This document shows, one piece after another, positions 14,048 through 23,631 of a stretch of DNA of 64,000 nt; the first letter of the stretch is position 1, and every line of letters begins with the position of its first letter. Origin of the DNA: Argopecten irradians (lineage: Eukaryota > Mollusca > Bivalvia > Pectinida > Pectinidae). The translations under genes and the position numbers were made by a program. The DNA is taken from NCBI RefSeq assembly GCF_041381155.1, contig NC_091147.1, positions 39,000,053 to 39,064,052 on the forward strand. Reading direction: 5' to 3'. The notes below the pieces were generated by a model. That model did no database searches, was not told the DNA's origin, and saw only the letters and a program-made list of their open reading frames with translations.

Positions 14048-14465
14048 CAGTTTGACTGGTTGTACCAAGTCGTTTGTTTATGAATTAAAGATGGTAGTTA
14101 TATATTGAAAAAGTCCTCACAGGCCTGTATCAAACCTTCAGTATTTATTCATGAAATAATGACTTTAACAAATAGTCGAACCAGTTGTTCCGATTAAACA
14201 AAAAAGGCCTTGGTTTCCTAAATAGTATTGTTGGGGTGTCAGTAGTAAGAGGTATCAATTCAATCACTTTAGCTGCATTTTATAAGTCCATAACTGACAA
14301 AACAAAGAACATATGAATCCGAAGTAAAATTAAAGAAATGCCCTTAATCAGTTTTTGGATATTACACAGTTATCTGCCCTTGTTGGAGCGTATCCATATT
14401 GTTATGTTGTGTTTGTAATTATAACATGATTATACTGAAGCAAACATAATTTTCTTTCCTATACT
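14048..14465. other. Unique AT-rich intergenic/intronic DNA
   Basis: No gene, repeat or signal could be supported here. It is probably RFC4 intron. Confidence 0.4.
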
Positions 14466-14473
14466 AAGGACAG

Positions 14474-15026
14474 TAGGGGTGACTATTGCCTACAATTTTA
14501 ACTATTGCAATACTATTGCTATCGAGGGAAAGTTTAACTATTGCAATACTATTGCTACCGAGGGAAACACTATTGCAATAGTTTAACTATTGCAGGATGC
14601 AATTGCAATGGTATTGTGATAGTATTGCACTCTGAATTCGATTACAATCCGGTCGATGAATTGGCCGCCATGATGTACATCTAGTGAAGCATTGGTTTAG
14701 AGTAACTTCGCTTTACCTGCTAGTGTCACTGCCAACTCAAACGCAATGAAGATCGTGATTGAGAACATTGTCGGTTTTTGCGTTTTGGATAGAAAAGCAT
14801 GGAAAAGTGACATTTTATCGTGACTGTTAGTCTGTTACTGTATGAAAACTCTGTGAGTACATGATTTTAGTCTAAGTTACAGAAAAATATCTGACTATTG
14901 AAACTATCGATAGTTTTACATACTATCAGCGATTGTTATCGACTTTTTGAAATTGCCATCGATTGATCGAGTTGAGAGGCATACAATCGCAATAAATCGA
15001 TAGTCCGATGTATTTTTACATCCCTA
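14474..15026. mobile_element. hAT-type MITE (553 bp) with 8-bp target site duplication
   Basis: The left end starts TAGGGGTG and the right end is CATCCCTA, so the termini read TAGGGRTG inward on both sides and fit the hAT terminal pattern. The element is flanked by a perfect 8-bp duplication, AAGGACAG, at 14,466-14,473 and 15,027-15,034. Internally it has near-tandem copies of an ACTATTGCAATACTATTGCT motif and several ATCGATAG palindromes. It has no transposase frame, so it is non-autonomous. It lies in the intron before the first visible RFC4 exon. Confidence 0.85.
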
Positions 15027-15272
15027 AAGGACAGATAACTCTGTAGCCGTTTATTTATGCTACGCTGATGTTTTTGCAGTATTGCCATGGTCGCGAAAAA
15101 ATGATCTGCAAAATATTAAGAAGTGGTTAAATTATATATACACCCTTAAAGCCATATCGAGAAAATTAAAAATCATTTAAGAAATTGTTTTCTGATTTTG
15201 AGTTATATACTGTGAATTTTCATAAAATGACCTACCGGGGTTATGTACTTTATTAAACAACTATGATTGTAG

Positions 15273-15467
15273 GCAGCTCTAAGGAGAACAATGGAAAAAG
15301 AAACCAAGACCACAAGATTTTGTCTGATTTGTAACTACGTCAGTCGCATCATCGAGCCTATTGCTTCAAGATGTGCAAAGTTCCGTTTTAAACCACTGTC
15401 TGAAGAAACACTTACTAAGAGACTGAAGGGGATCTGTGACAAAGAAAGCATCAGCTGTGATGACCAG
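15273..15467 (+). CDS. RFC4: RFC4 exon with SRC motif
   Basis: This exon has 65 codons, starts after TTGTAG, reads [16 protein letters not shown] and ends at CDDQ before GTTTGT. The donor GTTTGT is weaker than the other RFC4 donors. The arginine-finger SRC motif lies near codon 32. A methionine inside the exon is not the gene start, because the homologous human residues precede it and the acceptor is in phase. Confidence 0.93.
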
Positions 15468-18400
15468 GTTTGTAGGATTTGTAGAATCAAAGTATTACAT
15501 GAGTTTGAACAGAAATAAAGGTTTCTCCCATACTCGACAGAGTTATCCCATGGTTGCTAGGGAAAAGATAACTCTGTCTTTTACCGGGGTAGGGAAAAAA
15601 CAGCTTACACGTGCTAGACATATTTTGCATATATATGTGTATTTGAAAATTGATTTCTGATTGATACAATACAATTAAATGGTAATCATTAAATGTAATG
15701 AGAATAATTCATGTATCGCGTGATATCCTATAACGTTTGTGTGGGAATATTGTTACTATTGGTGATGGAATGATGTCAAATGATGATATCCCGCACAAAC
15801 GTTATCAGGTATCACGTGGTACATTAATTATATCCATTGTTAATTATCCCCCGCCCAACAAAGTTGGTAGGGATATACAAATGGGTTCCGTCCGACCGTC
15901 CGTCTGTACGAATAGTTTCCGACGCATAACTCTAAAACCAGTAGAGATATTTCCACGAAACTTCATACACACATTGGTCTTATGGTCTAGTAGTACCTTT
16001 TGCTATTTTTAGGTTTTCATTTTGTGCATTTTTAGGTCATCTGACCCGAAGGGTCAGGATGACCTATAGTCATCATGTTTCGTCCGTCGTCGTGCGCCGT
16101 CCGCCGTGCGCCGTCCGCCATCCGCCGTGCGTTAACTTTTCACATTTTGAAACTTCTTCTCAAGTTTGACCAGTGGGATTGAGCTGAAACTTACCTGAAA
16201 TGATCCTGAGATGGTCCCGACAAAGTGTTGTTATTTTCGGGTCGATCCGAAATCCAAGATGGCCGCCACAGCCGCCATCTTGAAAACACATTTTGAACTT
16301 CTTCTCAAGTTCTACCGGTGCGATTTGGCTGAAACTTACATGAAATGATCCTGACATGGTCCCGACAAAGTGTTGTTATTTTTCGGGTCGATCCGAAATC
16401 CAAGATGGCCGCCACAGCCGCCATCTTGAAAACACATTTTGAACTTCTTCTCAAGTTCTACCGGTGCGATTTGGCTGAAACTTGCATGAAATGATCCTGA
16501 CATGGTCCCGACAAAGTGTTGTTATTTTTGGGGTCGATCCGAAATCCAAGATGGCCGCCACAGCCGCCATCTTAAAAACACATTTTAAACTTCTTCTCAA
16601 GTTCTACCGGTGCGATTTGGCTGAAACTTGCATGAAATGATCCTGACATGGTCCCGACAAAGTGTTGTTATTTTTCGGGTCGATCCGAAATCCAAGATGG
16701 CCGCCACAGCCGCCATCTTGAAAACACATTTTGAACTTCTTCTCAAGTTCTACCGGTGCGATTTGGCTGAAACTTGCATGAAATGATCCTGACATGGTCC
16801 CAACAAAGTGTTGTTATTTTTCGGGTCGATCCGAAATCCAAGATGGCCGCCACAGCCGCCATCTTGAAAACACATTTTAAACTTCTTCTCAAGTTCTACC
16901 GGTGCGATTTGGCTGAAACTTGCATGAAATGATCCTGACATGGTCCCGACAAAGTGTTGTTATTTTTCGGGTCGATCCGAAATCAAAGATTGGCGCCACA
17001 GGCGCCATCTTGAAAACATATTTTGAACTTCTTCTCAAGTTCTACCAGTGCGATTTGGCTGAAACTTGCATGAGATGATCCTGACATGGTCCCGACAAAG
17101 TGTTGTTATTTTTCGGGTCGAACAGAAATCCAAGATGGCCACCACAGCTGCCATCTTGAAAACACATTTTGAACTTCTTCTCAAGTTCTACCAGTCGGAT
17201 TTGGCTGAAACTTGCATGAAATGATCCTGACATGGTCCCGACAAAGTGTTGTTATTTTTCGGGTCGATCCGAAATCAAAGATGGCCGCCACAGCCGCCAT
17301 CTTGAAAACACATTTTGAACTTCTTCTCAAGTTCTTCCAGTGGGATTTGGCTGAAACTTGCATGAAATGATCCTGACATGGTCCCGACAAAGTGTTGTTA
17401 TTTTTCGGGTCGATCTGAAATCCAAGATGGCAGCCACAGTCTCCATCTTGAAAACACATTTTGAACTTCTTCTCAAGTTCTACCGGTGCAATTTCGCTGA
17501 AACTTGCATGAAATGATCCTGACATGGTCCCGACAAAGTGTTGTTATTTTTCGGGTCAATCCAAAATCCAAGATGGCCGTCACAGCCGCCATCTTGAAAA
17601 CACATTTTGAACTTATTCTCAAGTTCTCCCGAAGGGATTTGGCTGAAACTTGCATGAAATGATCCTGACATGGTCCAGACAAAGTATTGTTACATCTCTG
17701 GTTGATCCCAAATCGAAGATGACTACCATGACACTATGTCTAATTAATTTCCTATATTTAAAGGCCCTTGGGCCTCTTGTTTGAAATAAAATTTGTTGAA
17801 AGAAATTGAAAATGATCCTGACATGATCCTGACAAAGTGACACCATATATAATTAATTTTACTATTGTCAAGGTAGTCAGATGACCGTTAAGGCCCTTTG
17901 GGCCTCTTGTTTCAGTAACTATGGAAACATTGCTGAAAATATCATATTTTTGAACCAGGTTCGTTTCCGGAGCATAACTCTTAAACCAGCAGAGATATTT
18001 CCACGAAACTTCATAGACACATTCTTTTTATGGTCTAGTAGTACCTTTTGCTATTTTTAGGTTTTCAATTTTTGCACTTTTTCCGTTACAATGAAAACAT
18101 TGCTGAAAATATCATGGTAAATGGTAAATGTTACTTTGCAAAACTCCACCCATCTTTGTGTATAAAGTCTAATATAAATGTCAAGGTTGTATACCTGATT
18201 CAACAATTGCAGCCCCGCATTACTTGAATTATACTCCATCTTTCTTTAGCTCAACTTCCTTTCTCCTGTTTTAGTCTTCACAATCAAACTTACTTCAGCT
18301 TTGATATCTCCATTGGCGGGGGATCTGAATGAATATGTCCTTGTTTGTATTACTTGATGCATACTGTAGAATTTATTTTCAGGAATTGTGCGATCTAAAT

Positions 18401-21400
18401 TAATTTGCGAAAATTTATATCTGCAATTTAACACCTACATCATTGATTGTAAATTCCATTAAAATTTTAAATCCATGAATGTTAATTTTCGTGAACTTGT
18501 TTTGAAATGGAAATTGTGAAATTTAGCAGCCGCAAAGGAAGTTGGTTTACAGTGATCACTTACATGATAATGTGTGAATTTTTAGCTCAAATTTCATTTA
18601 CAGATATAAATTGTTGCAAACGTACTTGTTTTAGCACACAAAATGTTAGCACAAAATTTATTTTCAACATGTGTTAGCCCAGTGATGAATTCAGTTGATT
18701 ATTACAGTGAAGTATTTGTAATCCTAATGATGTACAGAATAGCAAAATGTGTTTAAGCGCTTTTGTCTGGCACAAAAAATTAAAAAAAAAAAAAAAAAAA
18801 AAAAAAGAACCACTAGAAATGTACGTTTACTGTATATTTTCATTATAATTTTTTAAAATCTGACAGGGTATCAAGGCTCTTTTACGAACATCAGAAGGAG
18901 ACCTGAGAAAGGCAATCACTTATTTACAAAGTGCTTCTCGACTAAAAGCAGAGGAAACTATTACAGAAGAAGATATTGATGAAATAGCAGGGGTAAGTCA
19001 GAAATAGCAGGAGTGAATTAGAAATATCCAGATGATAATACCAAGAGTCAGAGTGAGACGGAAACAGAAATGACAATTCAGAAATAGAAAGAATGATTCA
19101 GAAATGGTGACAGATCAGAAAGAAAAGGAAGGTTTCAAAAATCACAGTAGTGAATCAGAAATAGCTGGAATGAATCTTATATAGCATATAAAATAGCAGG
19201 ACTGAATCTAAAATAGCATATAAAATAGCAGGACTGAATCTAAAATAGCATCTAAAAATAGCAGGACTGAATCAGAAATTTCAAGAGGGACCTTTGTAGT
19301 AAGGCAGAAAAACAGGAGTGAGTTAAAATTAGAAAAAAAAACAATTTACTATTAGTAGGTAGCAGTAAAGGGTATTGAAATAGTAGGTTTACAATAGCAA
19401 TCAAAAGTAGAAAATATCGCTAATGTCGGAAACAGGGAAAGAAAATCGGAAATGGTGAGTCCTGGAAATGACAAATGTTAGTAGAATAGGGAAGTAGCGG
19501 GTCATTATTGGTCCCCCAAGAGAGTCAGAAAAATTCTCTTTAAGGCTCAAACAAATGGCTTCCTGACGTGATAGTTTCATTATTAGGTATTTGTATTTTT
19601 CACAGGTTGTACCTGATCAAGTTTTAGATGACCTGATTGCTGTTTGCAGCACAGACTCCTATGAGAAGCTGGATGCAGGCGTTCAAGTGAGTAAATCGGT
19701 AAACTAAGGGAAACTATTGGATATGATCACTTTAGATTGGTGAAGTATTTTACTGACAAATTAATTCTCCCTTTCATCGTGGTTATCAATAATAATAACA
19801 GTATCACTCAAAGCTCCATCATCAACACTACTTTTAAAGTGAATAGTCAGACAAACAAAACAAGAGGCCCAGAGGGCCTGTATCGCTCACCTGGTTTGTA
19901 ATGTCAAGTCATGTTCTGAATACAGGTTCATTGTTTCTTTTCTGCAGGAATTTGAATATTTACCTCTTATGTCCCTATCCCCCCCCCCCTCCTGCCCCCG
20001 GGGGGTCAGAGCCAAAATTTATACAAGTTCTGTTCCCCTTCCCCCAAGGATATTTGTGGCCAAATTTTGTTACAATCCATGCAGAACTCTAGGACAAGTA
20101 GCGATTTATAGAATTTACCTCTATTTCCCCTATATTGGGCCCCGCCACTCCTGCCCCTGAGGGGTCAGAGCCAAAATTTATACAAGTTATGTTCCCCTTC
20201 ACCCAAGGATGTTTGTGGCAAAATTTGGTCACAATCCATGCGGAACTCTATGACTAGTAGCGATTTAAATTAAATGTCGACGGGCGACGGACGCCGCGCC
20301 ATGACATAAGCTCACCGGCCCTTCGGGCCAGGTGAACTAAAAACCAGTTTTGACCATTGAAATTATGGTAAAGCCCCATGTAAATTTAGCACAGTTCTAA
20401 AATGAATTCGCCTTACTATTTGAAAGCGAGGCTGTGTGGAAATATCAACACACACATAGCCAGACGGGAAGACATTTTAGGATTCCTATAATTTAAATTA
20501 ACTTTTTTGCATGCACAACGGGACAGGAAACTTCATTTTTCTATTTCATAAAAAAACATTACCACCTCTGGGTTATGAGTTAAGAATCCACATGGAATTG
20601 TTGTTAGGTATTGAGTGAAGATCAGTAGTTTTCTCCGGGTACTGAGTGAAGGTCAGTAGTTTTCTCCGGGTACTGAGTGAAGGTCAGTAGTTTTCTCCGG
20701 GTACTGAGTGAAGGTCAGTAGTTTTCTCCGGGTACTGAGTGAAGGTCAGTAGTTTTCTCCGGGTACTGAGTGAAGGTCAGTAGTTTTCTCCGGGTACTGA
20801 GTGAAGGTCAGTAGTTTTCTCCGGGTACTGAGTGAAGGTCAGTTTTTTTCTCCGGGTACTGAGTGAAGGTCAGTAGTTTTCTCCGGTACGAGTGGGTCAA
20901 GTTTCTCCGGGTACTGAGTGAAGGTCAGTAGTTTTCTCCGGGTACTGAGTGAAGGTCAGTAGTTTTCTCCGGGTACTGAGTGAAGATCAGTAGTTTTCTC
21001 CGGGTACTGAGTGAAGGTCAGTAGTTTTTCTCCGGGTACTGAGTGAAGGTCAGTAGTTTTCTCCGGGTACTGAGTGAAGGTCAGTAGTTTTCTCCGGGTA
21101 CTGAGTGAAGGTCAGTAGAGTGAAGGTCAGTAGTTTTCTCCGGGTACTGAGTGAAGGTCAGTAGTTTTCTCCGGGTACTGAGTGAAGGTCAGTAGTTTTC
21201 TCCGGGTACTGAGTGAAGATCAGTAGTTTTCTCCGGGTACTCTAACTTTCTTCTACCTCCTAAACCTGGCTAACTGCACTATGGTAGCTCAAAGGACTTT
21301 TAGACAGAAAATGATGTCGTCTTTAGAGCTACAGTTGGCGCCTATTACTGCTAATGGAGCAAAGTAATGATTATGCAAACCATTATAAAACGTCGGTTTG

Positions 21401-23631
21401 CATTATATCGTACTTGGTTGATGTCGCTTACCTACTCGGCAATAAAACTGAACCACATAAAATATCAAATTCTCATCGAGGCATTATTTTTTTTTTACAT
21501 AATACATATGAAGGTCTTTCTGAAGGAAATTTATACGGCAAGTCCACTAATTGTGAATTTGACGTCTTGTGAACGGTACGGTAGATATTAAGAATGGTAG
21601 TTGTGTTTGTTTTGGACAAAAATAATATGTAAATGCATGTATACGCATAAAATAATCGGAAACCTACAAAAAGGTATAGAAAACTGTGCCCGAGTGATTT
21701 TCGGAGGCAGTGCTCCACTACGACACATAGGGACCAATTCGTACCTGGCCGAAAGGTATAGTAGGCCGGGTACGTATATTCGTTCTAAAACCTGGCATGT
21801 CCTTAAATCACCGTGGTAACCTGGCTGTTGCCACTTAATATGACATACACCAAATAATTTAATACATGTACTATATTTGGTGTCAAATGAGTAAGTTTGT
21901 TGCTAAAACTGACTATCGAAGAATATTGCAGGTAATCAGTTCAGTAATCCAACCAACATATTTTCTGTATCAAAAGGTCACTGAGACTTAATTGATAATC
22001 ATATAACAATTTAACCTAGGTAAGGCTATGTAGAATACCGAAATATAAATATATATATATATACTTTTACAAATCATTCACAATGACTTGGAAGTAAGTA
22101 CAGAAGAGGTCTTAGTGTGGGAAGAAACCGGAGTACCCAGAGAAAACCAATGTAATCGGGCAGGTGACCCCTAATCTTTTCATTGGGGATCGAACCCCAG
22201 CCGGCTAGGTGAAAGGTGAGTGCCGAGCGGCTCAACCACTCCACCATCCAATCACCCTTAGTAGTTTCACTAAGACTCCCAATCTATTTACTGAATTATT
22301 GTTTATTTGTTTCACTGTATTGTTAATTTGTTTATTTGCTGTAATTCCAGGGCCTCATTAACGATGGTCACTCAGCGTCACAAGTCATCACACAAATGCA
22401 TGAAAAACTGATAGAAAAGGAAGATCTCACAGACAAACAAAAAGCAGCCATCTTTGAAAAGCTTGCAGTAAGTGTACACATATCAGAAGGGACACAATAT
22501 TTCACTAAATCTGAATGTTAGTTGGATGTAGGCTCTTCACATAAGGAAGAGTTACTTCCCTTCCCTGTCATTTCCTACTCGGAGTAAATACAATTTATTG
22601 TGAGAGGTTCAATCATTTATTGTACTTGTTTTTCAGCTCGTTAACATGTTTTTCACGTCGTCGTCAAATGCCTGATTGATGTTGAATTGTTTATTTTTCA
22701 AGTTGCTGACAAATGTGTAACCGATGTTGAATTGCTTAGGAGCTCACCTGCCCAAAGTCCTGATATTTGGTTTATAGTATGCAGGTATTTCATTCAAGGT
22801 CACAGGAGCCAAATAAGCTAAATTCTTTAAACAATTTCTTAATTACCATGTCTAGAGACCCGATATGAGGCCTGTAACGTGCTAGGATGCAGGGCTACCA
22901 GGTTTGTTCAAATAAATGACTTTGACCACAGGGGTCAAATAGGCTAAAATATCTTTCAAACAACTTATTCTTAATAAGCAATTATGCCTAGAGAACTGAT
23001 ATTGGGCATTTGACATGCTGGGATGAAGGCCTAGCAATTTGTTTAAATGAATGACTTTGACCTTCATTCAAGGTCACAGGGGTCAAATTAAAAGAGACTA
23101 AAATGTTACGCAACTTCTTATCAAGAACTAATAAGCCTAGACACCTGAAATTATAGGGGTCATACATAGAAATTCTTATTGACTCTTATATGTCTTGAGT
23201 ATGCACCATGATTACCAGATATAGCAGGTGAGCGATTTGGGCCCCTTGTTTTTCAGGTTGACATGAGGTTGTTGACAAATGCCTGATGGATGTTGAATTA
23301 TTTGTTTTTCAGATTGTTGACAAATGCTTGATGGATGTTGAATTATTTGTTTTTTCAGATTGTTGACAAATGCTTGATCAATGTTGAATTATTTGTTTTT
23401 CAGATTGTTGACAAATGCTTGATCAATGTTGAATTATTTGTTTTTCAGATTGTTGACAAATGCTTGATCAATGTTGAATTATTTGTTTTTCAGATTGTTG
23501 ACAAATGCCTGATCAATGTTGAATTATTTATTTTTCAGATTGTTGACAAATGCCTGATGGATGGAGCTGACGAGTACTTACAATTGATGTCTCTCTTCAC
23601 CATTATAATGCACCAAGTTTGTCACGGATGA
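15273..23631 (+). CDS. RFC4: Replication factor C subunit 4, C-terminal part of a spliced gene (5 exons visible)
   Basis: RFC4 is a small AAA+ subunit of the clamp loader that places PCNA on primer-template DNA in the nucleus. Five exons join in phase 0 to give ~203 residues: 15273-15467, 18867-18992, 19606-19686, 22351-22467 and 23539-23631, the last ending in TGA. All introns start with GT and end with AG. Exon 1 holds the SRC motif (IASRC, arginine finger) in a block that follows metazoan RFC4 closely ([20 protein letters not shown]). Exon 2 holds the sensor-2 motif GDLRKAI. Exons 3-5 are the helical collar domain. The human protein is ~363 residues, so the Walker A and B part must lie upstream, beyond the giant minisatellite. 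RFC2 and RFC5 fit less well. The annotated span includes the introns. Confidence 0.93.
15537..15574. other. Imperfect hairpin in RFC4 intron
   Basis: CAGAGTTATC and GATAACTCTG form inverted arms around an 18-base spacer. GATAACTCTG also occurs at about 15,034-15,043, next to the hAT-type MITE. Confidence 0.5.
15717..15823. mobile_element. Small foldback (MITE-like) element
   Basis: The arms CGTGATATCCTATAACGTTT and AACGTTATCAGGTATCACG are inverted around a ~60 bp centre that also has ATAT-CCC complementarity. There is no coding capacity. Target duplications were not resolved. Confidence 0.55.
15846..18115 (+). mobile_element. Hairpin/tandem-core repeat element (outer), split by another element
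   Basis: It starts with a hairpin around ATCCCCCGCCCAACAAAGTT/GGTAGGGATAT, followed by a CCGTCCGTCTG segment and a core unit (TTTCCGACGCATAACTCTAA ... TGCTATTTTTAGGTTTTCA). The same core unit resumes at ~17,938-18,115 after the nested element at 16,034-17,910. The right terminus is not clear. The family is inferred to be the hairpin/tandem-core group typical of bivalves. Confidence 0.6.
16034..17910 (+). mobile_element. Hairpin/tandem-core (pearl/HINE-like) element with 146-bp core units
   Basis: The element opens with a terminal hairpin (AGGTCATCTGACCCGAAGGG with its complementary arm), then a CCGTCCGCCGTGCG tract. About ten tandem 146-bp units follow, with matching positions at 16,295, 16,441, 16,587 and 16,733. 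It closes with GGCCCTTTGGGCCTCTTGT. A second copy of the closing motif at ~17,763-17,780 suggests a duplicated terminus. It sits inside the core of the outer element, after a run of T. Frames seen on the minus strand across the units are periodic artefacts. It has no replicase or transposase frame. The Helentron-associated assignment rests on architecture only. Confidence 0.75.
18116..18866. other. RFC4 intron, no gene; A-tract near 18,783
   Basis: This is AT-rich intronic DNA with a ~24-base A run at about 18,782-18,806. It ends with the acceptor TGACAG before RFC4 exon 2. Confidence 0.5.
18867..18992 (+). CDS. RFC4: RFC4 exon with sensor-2 motif
   Basis: This exon has 42 codons between TGACAG and GTAAGT. 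It reads [20 protein letters not shown], then [20 protein letters not shown] and AG. GDLRKA is the sensor-2 motif of RFC small subunits. The equivalent human exon has the same phase and nearly the same length. Confidence 0.94.
18993..19290 (+). repeat. Irregular intronic repeats resembling the exon/donor junction
   Basis: The exon ends GAAATAGCAGGGGTAAGTCA. The intron then repeats GAAATAGCAGGAGTGAATTA and further variants (AAAATAGCAGGACTGAATC at about 19,188, 19,222 and 19,256). The series looks like diverged tandem copies of the junction itself, with the donor lost in the copies. Confidence 0.55.
19606..19686 (+). CDS. RFC4: RFC4 exon, collar domain start
   Basis: This exon has 27 codons between TTTTTCACAG and GTGAGT. 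It reads [20 protein letters not shown] then KLDAGVQ, matching the human VIPAEKIDGVFAACQSGSFD region. Confidence 0.93.
19838..20570 (+). mobile_element. MITE of the AGTGAATAGTC family, 3' truncated and split
   Basis: It begins AGTGAATAGTCAGAC and, after a nested element (19,860-20,338), resumes with internal sequence shared with the complete copy at 24,630-24,994 (TTTGACCATTG, GTGTGGAAATATCAAC, CATTTTTCTATTTCAT). The right terminus is missing. Confidence 0.7.
19860..20338 (-). mobile_element. Hairpin/tandem-core element, nested, minus orientation
   Basis: Read on the minus strand it opens with the hairpin AGTTCACCTGGCCCGAAGGG and closes with GGCCCTCTGGGCCTCTTGT. It holds about two core units of ~158 bp, each containing a pyrimidine-rich CTGTTCCCCTT stretch and CAATCCATGC. 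It is inserted between A residues (T|T on the other strand) inside the AGTGAATAGTC-family MITE. Confidence 0.75.
20605..21245 (+). repeat. 31-bp minisatellite, ~20 copies
   Basis: The unit is GTACTGAGTGAAGGTCAGTA plus GTTTTCTCCGG. A short degenerate patch lies near 20,884-20,905 and a partial unit near 21,116. The array runs into TTTTCTCCGGGTACTCTAAC at its right end, which matches the conserved central part of molluscan tRNA-derived SINEs. It lies in an RFC4 intron. Confidence 0.92.
21230..21840 (+). repeat. SINE-like fragments
   Basis: 21,228-21,290 (CTCCGGGTACTCTAACTTTC then a cytosine-rich stretch and AAACCTGGCTAACTGC) and 21,785-21,830 (AAACCTGGCATGTCCTTAAA then GGCTGTTGCC) resemble the body and tail of a SINE family seen elsewhere in this window. 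The DNA between them has no recognisable gene. Confidence 0.5.
22090..22258 (-). mobile_element. tRNA-derived SINE
   Basis: On the minus strand the tRNA-like head has an A-box-like TGGTGGAGTGGTTGAG and a B-box GGTTCGATCCCC. It is followed by the central domain GGTTTTCTCTGGGTACTCCG and TTTCTTCCCACACTAAGACC. It is probably transcribed by RNA polymerase III when active. It lies in an RFC4 intron, antisense to the gene. Confidence 0.8.
22351..22467 (+). CDS. RFC4: RFC4 exon, collar domain
   Basis: This exon has 39 codons between GTAATTCCAG and GTAAGT. It reads [20 protein letters not shown] then [19 protein letters not shown]. Human RFC4 has the aligned LIDEGHAATQLVNQLHD and LSDKQKSIITEKLAE. Confidence 0.94.
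22634..22739 (+). repeat. Older diverged copies of the RFC4 acceptor/exon repeat
   Basis: Two diverged units (TTTTTCAGCTCGTTAACATG ... CAAATGCCTGATTGATGTTG and TTTTTCAAGTTGCTGACAAA ...) match the tandem array that precedes the last exon. A hairpin/tandem-core element at 22,740-23,249 separates them from that array. Confidence 0.75.
22740..23249 (+). mobile_element. Degenerate hairpin/tandem-core element inserted in the acceptor repeat
   Basis: It starts GGAGCTCACCTGCCC, has two to three diverged core units with GGTCACAGGGGTCAAAT, and ends GCAGGTGAGCGATTTGGGCC then CCTTGT. It interrupts a unit between GAATTGCTT and TTTCAG, which is again a T|T junction. Confidence 0.7.
23251..23538 (+). repeat. 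Tandem array of the last-exon splice acceptor (45-bp unit, in frame)
   Basis: The unit is the first ~22 bases of the last RFC4 exon (ATTGTTGACAAATGC...), then GTTGAATTATTTGTTTTTCAG. Acceptor AGs end at 23,312, 23,358, 23,403, 23,448, 23,493 and 23,538. The last five are spaced exactly 45 bp apart, so each upstream acceptor is in phase with the true exon and would add a 15-residue module ([15 protein letters not shown]). The 23,312 acceptor is 46 bp from the next and therefore out of phase. Confidence 0.93.
23539..23631 (+). CDS. RFC4: RFC4 terminal exon
   Basis: This exon has 30 residues plus TGA. It reads [20 protein letters not shown] then [10 protein letters not shown], matching the human end [20 protein letters not shown]. 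The most 3' acceptor of the array is taken as the true one because it gives the length and sequence of the family. Confidence 0.94.
   Translation: MVDKCLMDGADEYLQLMSLFTIIMHQVCHG

Noticed and set aside
16160-17846. Repeated minus-strand frames starting [11 protein letters not shown]
   Set aside because: They are periodic readings of the 146-bp core units of a repeat element.
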